A stretch of 64,000 nt of DNA from Epiperipatus broadwayi (GCA_028023455.1 JAQFVV010000020.1:8603092-8667091); one strand, 5' to 3'. Positions 46,193 through 58,302 are shown, counted from the stretch's first letter. The notes: a model not told the origin generated them from the sequence alone. Numbers and translations are program-made.

Positions 46193-47977
46193 AGATAGAT
46201 TGAGTGGGAGATTAATATTTGCCCTGCCTAAGGCGTAGAAATTGGACAACAAGTAAAGTGTTTCGCGGGAAATGGAGCAACGTATAAATAGCCCCGAAAA
46301 TTTGGAGTGAGAATTAATTCAGTTTTGAGAGATAGACAAGTGGTTTTCTCACGTGAAAGTTATATCAGTGCGGACATTTAAATTTCTTAGTTAAAGAACA
46401 TCAGCTGTTATTAAATACTTTCGCTTGCAAAAATGAAAAATTCTATACTTGTTATCACCACTCGAATGGCTTGCTAACTCCACAAAAGATGGATCCCTGA
46501 CTTCCATGTTTGCTCCAGTAATGCCTTGAACACCTAAAAGAAGCTGGAACCTCTCTACATCTACCTTGCTGCCTAAAGAACCTAAAAATGAACTTAAGTA
46601 AAAGTGCGCATTCTACGTGAACTTTGTTTTACCGAAAGGTAACTATTTTCGTTTTTATTCTTCCCAGGGTGAATTAATTCTCATTAAATCTCCGCTCAAT
46701 CTAATCATAAATATGTATTCTTAAATCAATATAGCCTCATATTTAATATTTGCTCTAATTTCCAATATTTTGTAGTGTGTCTTGGAATCTTAGTTTTAAG
46801 ATTCCAATTTGCTTTCAGTTTTGTTTATTGGAGAGTGACGAATGAGTTTTATATTTTATGCCTCGCTTTTGTAAATGCTTTAGCAGTCTTGTATATATAT
46901 ATATTTTATGCTTACCTGTAATTATTTAGTATTCAATAATTAATTTTATACTCTATGTTTGCCCTCTTGCTAAACCTCCAAAAATCTTTTGGCTGACGAC
47001 TTTATTGTCTGATTTTCGCAGGTGGAGATTTCGTTTCTAATATCTCTAAAGGCAGAAATTAAAATTGTTTTTCTTTGTAATTTTATAAGTCGTCAGCAGG
47101 AAGATAAAATTTATCCTTTCTTAAATTACAGGTGAGCAATACTTTCATTCTGCTAGAGTATTTAACTTTTGATATTTCGTACTCATGTGCACTCTCTGAT
47201 AGATTTCTTTTTGTATTTATTATGTGTGCTTTAAATTTGTCAGAGCGTGTACTCAGAATTTGTTTGTAAGTTTATTTTCTTTAAATGCTGGGAAGACGTA
47301 ACTGTTTTTCTAATTATTTACTTGTCCCTTAGTGGGATCTTTAATTATTAATTTTAAAGTAATTTTCGCCAATCGTTTGGCTTGGATTCACCAGTTTTGT
47401 TTCTTCATTTCAGTCATGTTTGTCGGTTGTTCTTGAGGTGGATCAATCACCGTTATTTTAAACGTAGTAATAGGTGCAGCTCATACCGATATAAGGACAT
47501 TCAAGGTCTGACCAATTTTAGATCTTGAACAGCTCATCGGCGCTGGATTCTTTGATCTATTTCAGGGGCATAGGGTTTAAATATCTGAAAGTGAAAACCA
47601 ATGTTTAGGTGAATCCTCCACTGAATGAAATTTGCTTCCTCCCTTTTAAATTTGTTTATTAGAAGATCAGTCAATCTGTCATAGATTTGCCTTTAGTATG
47701 TCTGGTACACGCCTGAGTTAACCCCCATCTATTGTGTCATAAACTTATATTTAATAATTTATTTTCTCATAATAAAATTTATGAAATATGTTTAAACTTA
47801 ATTTGGCTGACGTTTATCTTTGTGCTTTTGTCTCAATTGTCTAAACAATTTAAGATCTCTTGTTTCTCCCTGGGTCTAGTCGGCGCAAACCATCATCATC
47901 ATCTATTCTGATCACAGTAAACAAATTTTCCAGACACGTAGTGGTCTGGTGGCGCCCTCTGTTTCAGATAGATTGAG
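46193..47977. mobile_element. 1.77-kb higher-GC island flanked by a 12-bp direct repeat
   Basis: The base composition changes at both borders, and both carry AGATAGATTGAG (46193-46204 and 47966-47977), consistent with an insertion of 46205-47965. The interior has no long open frame. It holds a TATA box (46283-46290), splice-site-like sequences (CCGAAAG/GTAACT near 46638, TTCGCAG/GTGG near 47018-47024), an inverted pair GGCTGACGAC/GTCGTCAGC (about 46992 and 47091), and an internal inverted pair near 46196-46215 and 46683-46702. It could be a long terminal repeat plus leader of an unknown retroelement, a non-coding transposon, or a non-coding transcription unit. I do not recognise it. Confidence 0.45.
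46283..46290 (+). promoter_or_regulatory. TATA box of a putative promoter
   Basis: TATAAATA in a local CG-containing context (CGTATAAATAGCCCCG). An initiator-like TTCAGTT lies at 46318-46324, slightly further away than the usual 30 bases. The downstream 300 bases are less AT-rich than the surroundings. This fits the start of a transcript or the U3/R border of an LTR. Unproven. Confidence 0.4.
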
Positions 47978-48236
47978 TATCCGGTATAATATATTGTTAT
48001 CTGGATAGCACTAGACAAGAATTTCTGTATATGGAAAAAAGAAAATACTATTTTTAATCTTGAATATAATTGGATATATATATTATAAAGGAGAAAAAAA
48101 GTATAAACTAGTGGAAAATTTGTATGAGCCAAATATATTTATGAGCTCAAATTTTAGAAAAAGTATAGAAAAAGGTGTATTTGAAAAATAATATTTAAAT
48201 ACAAATATACTGATTATATTGAACTTAATGTAATTA

Positions 48237-48660
48237 GAAGGGACTTGAACTCAGACTTTCAAGTTCCCTACAGCTATCCACTTCATCCTATACAACTAGT
48301 ATACATGACCACATACACATGAAAAAATAAACGATCTCTAATATACATATATCATGCTGAACCAGCCTCATCAATTGGTCCAAATTATTATCTCCCAAAC
48401 TCAGTTTATATTAAGATAGCAAAGGAGTTGAAGAGGATTGAAGCCTGCCCATTAAAACTGAAGATTTGCTATCTTAATATAAACAGAGTCCTGATTATAT
48501 TTATGTGTGGCAGATAATGATCTGAAACTATGGATGAGTCCTGGTTCAGCATAAAGTATGTATATTGGAGATCATTTATATTTTTCACATGTATCCATTG
48601 TATAAGCTGGAGTGGATAGCTGTAAGAAGCTTGAAAGTCTGAGTTCAAATCCTTTTTAAG
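48237..48660. repeat. Family B head-to-head pair
   Basis: A minus-strand half (48237-48425) and a plus-strand half (48426-48660) meet near TATTAAGATAGCAAAGGAG and GATTTGCTATCTTAATATAA. The result is a large inverted repeat with T-arm-like GACTTGAACTCAG and GAGTTCAAATCC at its outer ends. Each half carries a damaged hammerhead block (48331-48393 minus: TTGATGA and GATA; 48511-48576 plus: GGATGA and TAAAG). Confidence 0.78.
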
Positions 48661-49596
48661 TAAAAAAGAATATTAACTTATTTTAGATGACCTGGATAAA
48701 TAAGAATGTTTTGATTTGTGAATAATATGGGGAAATTTCATGGTTAATAAGATTTAGCTTAAAACTTAATAAAACTTGTAGTAAAAAATTTGGGATGAAA
48801 ATAAATGCAGTTAAACTAAAGCATTGAAATTAAATACACAAAATATCAATTAAATGGTGGCAATTGAACACAAAGATATTAAGCAAGTTAGAGCTTTTAA
48901 AACAAGATCAACTCACTACTCTAGAGCCATCTATTGTAAGCTTGAGTAATCAGTGATCTTAAGATAATAGTGCATTTTAATTGCTGTCCTTAGATAAGTT
49001 TCAGGTTTTGCCTGTATTAATTAAGGATTTGGGATTCAATGTTGGAAAATGTGTATTTGGCAACCATCTTTAATTTCTTTTTTACCATCAAGTTAAAAAC
49101 TTGAAATAAAAAAAATCTTAAGATTTTTGACACAAGTTAAACTGCTTGTATAGTTTTATAAATCTAACTCCATATCAGTGACCATCTAATAATTCTGAGT
49201 TTTTAAGTTTATAATAAAGAGCTGCGATTTTATTATTTATAATAATAATCAAAAAACTAAGAGATATTATGATAGCATTAACAGTCCTATCAGGGTGAAA
49301 AATGTACAATTCGAAAAAAATGAAGGTAACTATAATATATAATTACTTCCACGCACAAGCAGTTTGGTTTGAATTCAATGTCTTTGTATTCTAGTTTTAA
49401 TTTCAGAGTTTTAGTTAGTAATAGAAAAGAAATAAATGTGGTTACCAATTGCATGGTAGCATTGGTTCCAGTTTTGAATTTCAAGTTGCCATTGATAAAG
49501 TCAAAAAGCAGCCTGGGAGAGATTCAAAAGTAATACTATCTGAGTATCATTGATTATTCAAACATACTATAGATTTCACTGAAGTAGAGAACTCAG
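48661..49596. other. Spacer with an ancient family A-like scrap
   Basis: GAGCCATCTATTGTAAGC and TTGAGTAATCAGTGATC at about 48921-48958 resemble the family A left arm at low identity. No gene recognised. Confidence 0.45.
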
Positions 49597-50985
49597 TTTT
49601 TGTTAACAGGTGGCAAGAGAGTATATACATTGTCGGATCATTTTTTTGCGGATGATGTCTTTTTGTGTGCAGAAAGAAGAGAAGATATGGAAGTTATGCT
49701 GAGGACATGCACAAGGGTAGGTAAAGATATGGGGATTAAATTTAGTGAAGAAAAATCAAATATAATGATGGTGAATACTGGGGAAAGAGAAGACAAAAAT
49801 TTCTTATTGGGGGATATAAAGTTAAGTGTGGTGAACAGATATAGTTATTTGGGAATCATCTTGAGTAATAAGAAAAATTGCTTGGATGAATGAGAGAAAA
49901 AATTGATAAATGAAGCAAAGAAAAGAAAGGGATTGATAAAGAAATTAACAGTGTTTTCATATAATAAATATGATGCAGCTAGAATTGTATGGAAGGGAGT
50001 GGCAGTAGCAGGGTTAACATACGGCAATGTTGCATTATGTGTTAGTAAAGGGGTATTAGATTGCTTAGAAAAAGTACAAAGGGAAGTAGGAAGACATGCA
50101 TTAGATGCTGAGGTGTGGACAGCAAAAGAGGCAATTCAAGGAGAAATAGGATGGTCAAGTTTTTATATGAGGGATGCAAAAAGCAAATTGAAAATGTTCA
50201 GTAGATTGCAGTTTATGGATAATAAAAGAATAGCCAAAATAGTATTTAATTGGGTTACAAGTAAAGGGCAGGCAACAAGATGGGTGAGAAAGATAAATGT
50301 GGTATGCAGAAGATTTGGATAAAGAAGTTATGTCAGTATACTTGTACAAAAGATGGGATGATTGTGTTAGGAGGATTGTTGAGTGTTATAGTGGGAAGGA
50401 GTGGGATAGAAGAATAGATGCACTAATAAAGAATAGGAAGTTGGAGAGATGGCGAACTAGTGTGGAGAGTAAAACGAGTTTAAATATATATAACAGAACA
50501 TTGGGTGTGAGTTAATTTATGATAATAGTAAGGAAAGTAGTTTATTGTTTAAGGCTCGAAAGGGATCTTTAGCAACAAGGAAATATACACATAAATGGAA
50601 AAATATGGGTGATTTAGTCTGCAAGTTGTGTAAGGAAGGCATAGAAAATATTAGGCATTTGTTACTTCAATGTAAATGTTTGGAAGTAGAAAGGGTACAA
50701 ATAATGAAGCTATGGAAGGTTAAATATGAACAAAGTGATTATACAGAAAGTGAGTTATTGGTTTTTATGCTAGGTTTGGGAAAAAATAAGGGGGATTTAG
50801 ATATGAAGGTCATGGAGTTGACAAAGATTATGTTGTGAAAATGGGATGGAGCAGATTATGGGAAAACTTAGGGTGGACAATGGAAAAGGAAGGTAAAGTG
50901 GCTAACAGGTTTCTCTGGGCATAGCTGCTGAGAAATTCCTGACTCCGTTTAAGGAGAAGTCACAGTACATCACATCACATTTTGT
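49597..50985 (+). pseudogene. 5'-truncated LINE, reverse-transcriptase C-terminal half
   Basis: This is the best-preserved coding relic in the window. One frame runs 49600-50322 with a single in-frame TGA at 49891, shifts frame near 50300, and shifts back before 50530 to end at 50838. It starts just before RT motif C (FADDVFLC, about 49645-49670, double Asp kept), continues with YSYLGIILS (about 49840-49860), and a thumb region with KGVAVAGLTYGN and QREVGRHALDAEVWTAKEAI...GEIGWSSF. It ends in a zinc-knuckle-like CKLCKEG...HLLLQC (about 50620-50685). The same order occurs in a LINE family common in ticks and other invertebrates. The 3' UTR ends in a CATCA-type repeat near 50965-50980. Truncation before motif C is typical of incomplete reverse transcription. 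Confidence 0.82.
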
Positions 50986-51814
50986 AGTAAAATATTGTAA
51001 GCAAAGTGTCAAGTGATGCAGTGTTGATATTATTTAAGTATTAGATTTGAAATGTTGATTAATGATAATGAAAGTAATAGTAAAGAAATTATAGAGTGAG
51101 GATTGTAATGGTAAAGCAGCTTTTAATAAGGATTTCAAGTAATTTTTTATATTTTTAAAATTAAAATAAGAAAAAGAATTACAAGAAACTTGAATAATTA
51201 AGAAAAAAAAAGATTAGCCTTAATAAATATTGAAAAAGGTGACTGATAAAGTGGAACATGGTGGGAAGGGAGAAAAGAAAGAAACAAGAATTTTGTTGAT
51301 AGCTTTTAAAAAGGAAGAGCCAAATATTTTTAAGTGAACATTACATGATAGTTGTGCTTAAAGTAAGAGTCATCGGTTCATATGTGGGTCAACAATATTT
51401 GGCAGATATTGATGATAAAAATATTAAATTAAAAAAATATATAATTCTGTTTCATTCTATATGAACATTTAATTTTAATTAATGTTTTTTCGCGCTTTAT
51501 CAGTAATTAAAATAGTCTAAATAAAACTAACATTTTTCAAACAATGAGGATTGCCAATTCCTCATTGTTTATAACTTACAAGCTTAAGAGAATAGGGTCA
51601 TGTGATCTATGACTCTTTAATTTTGACTATTTATAACATTTTTCAGTTTTAAATAATTTTTTGGCCACCCTGAGCAATTTATTATAGTAGGAAAATTGTA
51701 GCCTCAGCGCTATAGATTCCAGAATAGACTCTTAACTGCTCAATCCGCCGCTGTGCACAAATGTCACATGACTTACCGAACCATCACTATTTGATTGCAT
51801 TACACATTTTTTTT
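50986..51814. other. AT-rich spacer
   Basis: No gene recognised. An inverted pair ATGAGGATTGCCAATTCCTCAT lies at about 51545-51566. Confidence 0.55.
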
Positions 51815-51831
51815 AATTATTTGCTGCAGTT

Positions 51832-51937
51832 TTTTTTTTAAGTGTCATAGCATCGGCCGGGACGCGAACCCGCAACCCGGGCAACTGCCTGCAATTGCAA
51901 AGCAGTCGCGCTGACCTCTCGACCACCAATGCAAGAC
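51832..51937 (-). mobile_element. tRNA-derived SINE (family E) with 17-bp target duplication
   Basis: Flanked by AATTATTTGCTGCAGTT at 51815-51831 and 51938-51954. On the minus strand it reads TTGTCTTGCATTGGTGG, box A TGGTCGAGAGG, the anticodon-arm region, box B GGTTCGCGTCC, CCGGCCGATGCTATGACACT and a short poly(A). GCATTGG and CCGATGC form a seven-pair acceptor-like stem. So the whole element is essentially one tRNA-like unit plus a tail, moved by a LINE. Confidence 0.9.
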
Positions 51938-51954
51938 AATTATTTGCTGCAGTT

Positions 51955-53383
51955 GAATATAGATTTTTTATCTTTTGCCTAATTTATTCATTTATTTTCT
52001 TTTATCTAGAATTTTATGATTTACTCTTGTTGCTGAATTTATATGCTTTTTTTTTTTCATATACGAAGTTTATTTGAATTTTGACCAATTTCATAATACC
52101 GAGATATTGTTTTCAAAAATAATGTAAAAAAAAAAGTCTGAGTATGTGGAATTACGTAATGTAATTTAATACTGCAGCACTATTTTATTCATATAAATAA
52201 TCTTTTGACATTTATTATTTTTCACAATTGTTAAAAGTTTTTATCATTATTTGAAATCTGATTGGGTAATATTTTATTGTTTTAAATCTTGAATTTTCAG
52301 TATACAATCTTATGCCTTATATTTCAATTAGAAGCATTAGTTTAAACATTTAAAATGTCTGCAATCCAGATAGGCTAAGCTTTAGCTAATGTCTTTTTCC
52401 TCTATCCTAACCAGATGTTTAAGCTTTCAAAAATTCTTCTAATTGATTTTGTATATAAATACCTCTCTGTTTTGCTTGGTTAATCAACCACCTCCCTTTA
52501 TTCTTCTCAGGTGCATTACATATCACTGTCTACATCCCCCTTTGAAAAACAATTTTATATTTTAAACCAAAATTACAAATTTAAAGATTTTTTTTCTTTT
52601 CTGGATCATTTTTTTGCAAAAAAAAAAAATTAATGGGTCTCAGAAAATAAAAAATGCTTCAATTTTTTTTTTTTTTCAGTGCAGTTTAATATTTCATTTA
52701 GAGCAATAATATATAGCACATATATAAATAAAAAGATAAACAGTCATTTTTTAACAGTCCACAATAATGCAAAGATCAATCCGACTTCCCCTAATCAGAC
52801 TTGTCAATTGCCGGTCGTAAGCGTTTGAGTGGGTTCCATAGTTGATTTGTCCTTTAGTTAAGAATAGCACATGCCATTTACCAGCTATTGTTGGTTAGCT
52901 GGCTTAGTTATTAGCTATCCACCTGAAAATCTGATTAGAAATATGAAAAATACCAAACGGGTTCTGATTCAAAACCAGACATGCAAATAAGAGAAATATA
53001 TGTTAATGTTACACTATGAAGCCCTTCACTAATTAATAAAGCATTTAAATCAAATGTAAATACTGAAGCAATCAATTCTCCACATACTTTATATATATTG
53101 TAAGTAGATTAACAGTCTGTATTTGTATAAATAAAAATTGTTTAGTTTAAAACTAAGGGTTATTACTATATATAAATTCTTACCTCAAAACTAGCTTAGT
53201 TTAATTTGAATACATTATGAGCTATACTTTAAATCCATTAGGGAGTACTTATTTGTTTGTTGCTTGTCTTCGTTTGTTATTTTAATAATGTATCAATATT
53301 TGGTACTTACAGATTAGGCTGGCTGTGGCGAAAGTTGACGGCTCAAACAAACGTATATATAAAGACCAACGTAAACACATTTA
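51955..53383. other. AT-rich spacer
   Basis: No gene recognised. A patch with slightly higher GC content at about 52775-52930 contains TACCAGCTATTGTTGG...TTAGCTGGC-type short inverted sequence. Confidence 0.55.
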
Positions 53384-53445
53384 TAATCTGAGATGGCACT
53401 GAGAGTAGTGGATCATGTGAAAGTCTGAGTTCGAATCCCGCATAT
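53384..53445 (+). repeat. Family B right-end fragment with best-kept T-arm
   Basis: GAGATGGCACTGAGAGTAG followed by GAAAGTCTGAGTTCGAATCC. Box B fits the consensus at 10 of 11 positions and keeps the CG that other copies have lost. Only the terminal 60 bp of family B are present. Confidence 0.65.
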
Positions 53446-55350
53446 ATTACATATATAAATGCAGGTTTAAGCCTGTGCAATGCAGTAATCTTCTAAAAAG
53501 AAAATTAATTAATTTTGTAAGTGAATATTAGATAGTATTCTGATGAGAAATAAGTTATTAGTCAAAATGTTAGTTTTGTTGCTAATTTTACAGCGATGAT
53601 ATCACAATTTATGTCCACAGATAAGACAAACAGTGGTCGTGTTTCATTTGAGGTAAAAATGTTCAGTCCACTGCAGTGTCCTAAGAAACAACATTTTATA
53701 AATGGACAGATTTGCAATTAATTATATGTATTTTTATTATTATTTTTTTGGTTTGATTGTCACAAGTTTACTTGTCAGAAGATCATTTCTCTCAAAAAAT
53801 GTAAATAAATGTTTGTTTCATTTCTATTAGATAAAGTTATAGGTGGCCATTTTTCGAAATAAAAAATTTAAATGATAGAAGATAATTTCTCACAAAGAAT
53901 ATAAATACCTGCTAGTAAACATTTCTATCATTTCCAGTCAATAAAATTATAGGTCTTCATTTTTCCAAATAAATATTGCCGTATGTGAAATTTCACCACC
54001 AGACTAATATATAAATATCCCATATTTTTATTATGCTAAAGGAAAGAACTAAGAATTCTAACATTATATACATTTTATTTTTATTTGTTCAAAATGTCTA
54101 TTTTATTTAAATATGTTTTACATATGCATATGGGTAACTGAAAAAGTATGTTTATGCAAAAATGTATTTAAGTAAGTAAATATTTCGATTAGAATTTAAA
54201 TGTAATGAAATAGTAGTAACAAGTTAATGGTGTCATGCAAGATTAAAATTCTTATAAAATTTGTATTTAGCTAAAATTTTGTTTTGTTTTTTTTTAAAAA
54301 AAAAAACAACAACAATAGTATATGAATAGAAGGAAAAGAGAAAGAATGTTATTTTATATGCACTGTTTTTAAATGCATCAGGTTTTATCTATATGTAAGA
54401 TAATGGGGGTTATCATAAAAAAAATTACACATATTTTTGAAGGTTTAAATTATTATTAAAACATAAATTTTATTCTAAAATTTCTGTAGTTTGTTTACGT
54501 TATGAGATGGTATAATTGAACGTCATAAATTTAGATCAATTTTCTTAGAAATGGTCATTCTTTTATTTAACCATTCTGTATTCTTGTGTTTTCAGTAAAC
54601 AAAATGATACACGAGTAGAGTCTATTTTGGCATGGGGTCCACAACTTCCTCCTCCACTTATTTTCTTCTGTAACCATTAACACCTGGATAAGCCATTATC
54701 TTCAGGATTGTTATGCTTCAATCAAAAAAACAACAATTTAACCATACAACTAAAAATGATCTCAATCAATTAACAATTTGTAAGTTAAAGTAAAAAAAAA
54801 AACAAATTGCTTTTGAACTTTCAATTTAAAACTTAATTACAGAGTTCTAATATTAATGACATTATCTGTTGAAAACATTAATTTATTTGTCATGCATAAA
54901 TTAACAATTTTAATTAGTATATTTTGCTAAGTATTGAATTTTATGCTACAGCTAATTATTTGAATTTTTAATGTATTCCACATACAGGACATTGAAAGGG
55001 AATCGTCATTAGGAATCAGTTACTTAGAAGGACCATTTATTTTGTATTACATAAAAAAAGAAAATTGTATTTATATACTTAATACCTTGTGATTATTCTA
55101 AAAAATTTCAAGTTTTTTCTTTACTTTCAGTTTGAAATGAAATCCGTGATATCTAGATCAAGCAAAGCAATACTATTCTTATAGATTCTTTTAATTATAA
55201 AAAATGAATTTGCCACATACATCACATCTTAGTTAAAGTACAGTAACTATTACCAATTTGATTAAGGAGTATTAATATGTTCTAATAGTGAGAATATTTG
55301 CTTAAAATTTAATAACTACTTGTATGTATTATATATGTTTGAGTGAAAGT
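53446..55350. other. AT-rich spacer
   Basis: No gene recognised. A 30-bp similarity between about 53813-53845 and 53933-53955 (TTCTATYA..., ATAAARTTATAGGT) may be a small local duplication. Confidence 0.55.
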
Positions 55351-55365
55351 AAAGATTAAGGAGTC

Positions 55366-55475
55366 AACCTTTGTTAGCTGAGAGGTCAGTGCAGCAGCCT
55401 TGCAAGCAAGCAGTTGGTTGCAGAAGGTTGATGTGGGTACACCTCCCAGCAGATGCTATGACATATGGAAAAAAA
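55366..55475 (+). mobile_element. Family E SINE, diverged, with target duplication
   Basis: Bracketed by AAAGATTAAGGAGTC (55351-55365) and AAAGATTAAGGAATC (55476-55490), 14 of 15 identical. The body contains GCTGAGAGGTCAGTGCAGC, CTTGCAAGCAAGCAG, a decayed box B and GCTATGACATATGG followed by poly(A). The box A and T-arm regions are mutated. Confidence 0.82.
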
Positions 55476-55790
55476 AAAGATTAAGGAATCTGATTGTCTT
55501 TTTAATTTAAACATTTTGACCATTATTTTTAGAACGTTCTTTTAATTCATGGGGTTTTATTTTATTCATTATAGGTTTACTAAATGACAAATATATATCT
55601 GGTCTTATAATTACTTGAATGTGTGATTTTTCTAAAGCTGATCTTAATGAAAGAGGAATCCCACAGTATATAAGGCAGAGTCAGATAGTAATTACTAAAT
55701 AAATTATTATATTTAGTTTTAAGCCACAAAGAGAATGAGTTTGAACTACAGATGTGGCCATTATTCAAATGCCTCAAGGTATATATATAT

Positions 55791-55938
55791 ATCATAATAA
55801 AAATAGTAAATATAATGGTAATAAACTATTATAAAGTCTTTCAGTCCACAGAAGTACTTTCAGCAACGAAAGTACTTCTGTGGATTGAAAAACTTTATAA
55901 TAGTTTATTACCATTATATTTATTATTTTTACTATGAT
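55791..55938. repeat. Near-perfect 148-bp palindrome
   Basis: Two 71-bp arms (55791-55861 and 55868-55938) surround the six-base loop AGCAAC. The arms differ at only a few positions. The inner part is GTCCACAGAAGTACTTTC mirrored by GAAAGTACTTCTGTGG, the outer part ATAATGGTAATAAACTAT mirrored by ATAGTTTATTACCATTAT. High arm identity and a tiny loop suggest recent formation, by a MITE or by template switching. Confidence 0.93.
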
Positions 55939-56915
55939 TACTGTTTTGTTGTAATTAATGGACATTTTATTTATATTTTATATATATATAGAAAGGTTCA
56001 TGTGCCACAATTTTACTTAAATAGTTAAACTCATTCTTTAAAGACTGATAATTAATTATCCCTCACTGAACTTTCTCAAACAGGCATATAATTCCTTTAT
56101 ATCAGCAAAGTAGTCAAATAATGCATTTGGTCAAAATTAAGCAATTTTAAAATGTCTACATGAGACAATCTCATTGTTGTTATTTTATTCATATTGGTTT
56201 ATATACACATATTTATTTTCTTTTGCATTTTATTATATTTCAGGAGTTTTCATAAGTTTAGTATGAATTTTTTTTCTTTATATAGTAGTATAGGATTCAT
56301 CAGCATAATATGGTGGTACTAAGGAAGCTGTCCTTGTGTTACTATTTCAAGTAGTGGAAACAACTTTTCAAGGAAGTCAATTGAAGAAATGAATTTGAAT
56401 CTAACCTAAATTAAATGAAGAAACTAAGTTAAGCTAATTGTTTGTTAAAGATAAAAGTTTCATGTCAGATTCTTCCTGGTTCAAACTTAGTCTGCTCTAT
56501 TTTAGTAGATGGTTCTAAATTATTAGCAAAATTCATTAATATGATTCTTTCAAAAACTTGTAGCAAACACATAATAACAATAGTTATTAATATTTTTTTG
56601 ATCAATGTTAATTTGGTTTTTACTTATAACTTAATATATAGTTTTTCCATATAAAACTTATCTCAAATAAAGATCCTATTTTTAGATGTTCAGACAAAAA
56701 AACTATAATTTAAGAATTATGGCATAAAAATATTTTTTTTTATCAAATTCTAAAGAAATGTCTTTTCTGAGATTTAATTATAAGGCCAGGTTTATTTGAC
56801 CAGGGGTCATCAACCTTTCTTTTACTTACTAACCATATTTGTATTTTGTCCCTACTACTCATCGATGGCTGAATAACTTAATTTATTGCTTATGGAAATA
56901 ATTAGTAAAAAAGGA
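55939..56915. other. AT-rich spacer
   Basis: No gene recognised. Confidence 0.6.
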
Positions 56916-56928
56916 TTTATAATCATAT

Positions 56929-57080
56929 CATCATCATCAACTATTGTCAATCCACTGCAGGATGAAGGTCTCTCCAAGTTCAATCCATCTTCTCCGATCT
57001 TTAACTTCTCTTCTCCACATCATCCCTGAACACTTTCTTATTTTATCCATCCATCTCACATGTGGTCTCTTTCCGAGTCT
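56929..57080 (-). mobile_element. RTE-like LINE tail with 13-bp target duplication
   Basis: TTTATAATCATAT flanks it at 56916-56928 and 57081-57093. On the minus strand it is the last 152 bp of the RTE-like element (coding for KRPHVRWMDKIRKC-like sequence, ending in GTTGATGATGATGA). Severe 5' truncation plus the duplication show target-primed reverse transcription. Confidence 0.9.
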
Positions 57081-57093
57081 TTTATAATCATAT

Positions 57094-58195
57094 ATTAGTA
57101 AATATATAAAAATGCAGTTAGTAACAAATTTAAATCAATTTGAAATAATAAAATGTATTTAATTTATTTTGAACTGGAAAATGTTAATTTATTTATAGCA
57201 TAATCAATTTTGCAAAAAAAATTAAACACTTGTTGCACATCCATAGTAATCTATGGTTTTTTTTTCTCCTGGAAAATATGACCCATCTTGAAAGCCTTAA
57301 ATACTCACTAGTGAATGATAGGAACCAGATTGGTGACCAATGTTCTACACACAACTCAACTCTCATCAGCGAATTCAGAACAACCCATGATGACTATGTG
57401 CTCATGTGCTTCAAAAATGGAATTTAACAGATACTGATCTATGCAAATTTGGAAAAACACAGACATAAACCATGTAATTAATGACTTTCAAATCAATTAG
57501 TGACACAATTGAAGGACTTAATAAACCACTTCTGATTCAATTAGAATATCTATGTTTCTTTATATTTTGTTACTATTTAGGCTGTCTAAAAAATCCACAT
57601 TAAATAAATAAAATTAATCTATATTGGTAATGGAGTTACTTTGAGAATGTTTAGCTGATATGCAAATTAGTAGAGCAATAGAATGATAGATTTAAGAGCT
57701 AAAGGTTTCTACATTGAATTTTAGTTAAGTAAATAAAAGCAATTTTCTTGATCAAATAAATACAACTAACAGTAATTCTAACTCTGCCACTTGGGTTCTT
57801 GAATTTCCCTGATATTTTGATTATTTAACTGTATATTGTTTATTAGAAGAGAAAAAATGAAATACTTAAAGACCAACAAGTAGTATATGTTAATATATTT
57901 GTAATTAATGGATCAATTTATATAATCGTTCAAAATTTATATTTAACTTTTAGTTCTTCTCTCCCATCTTTTTTGATGTTGAGGATTTTAGTATGAACTG
58001 ATAACATTATCAAATTATTCCATACCAGTTAAAGATACTTTTGTTTCATATGAGAATAATATAGTAGCTTTACTTTTTATACAATATAACAAAATATTTC
58101 ATCAACACCCACACCATTATTCTTATATGTGAAATCTGTACAGATGGTTTTGTGTATTTTTTCAAGCCATAATTTTCTTCAATTTTAAATAACTA
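57094..58195. other. AT-rich spacer
   Basis: No gene recognised. Confidence 0.6.
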
Positions 58196-58302
58196 TTTTT
58201 TTTTAAGTGTCATAGCATCGGCCGGGATGCAAACCCGCAACCCATGCAACTGCCTGCTAGTGCAAGGCAGTCGCGCTGACCTCTCGACCACCAATGCAAG
58301 AC
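58196..58302 (-). mobile_element. Family E SINE
   Basis: Minus-strand copy with box A TGGTCGAGAGG intact and box B slightly changed (GGTTTGCATCC). The 3' poly(A) appears as T's at 58196-58204. Long T-runs on both sides prevent a safe call of the target duplication. Confidence 0.85.

Noticed and set aside
47949-47965. TGGCGCCC as a retroviral-type primer-binding site closing an LTR
   Set aside because: Only eight bases fit, no CA-terminated LTR end precedes it, and no second LTR copy is visible. Kept only as a possibility in the island finding.
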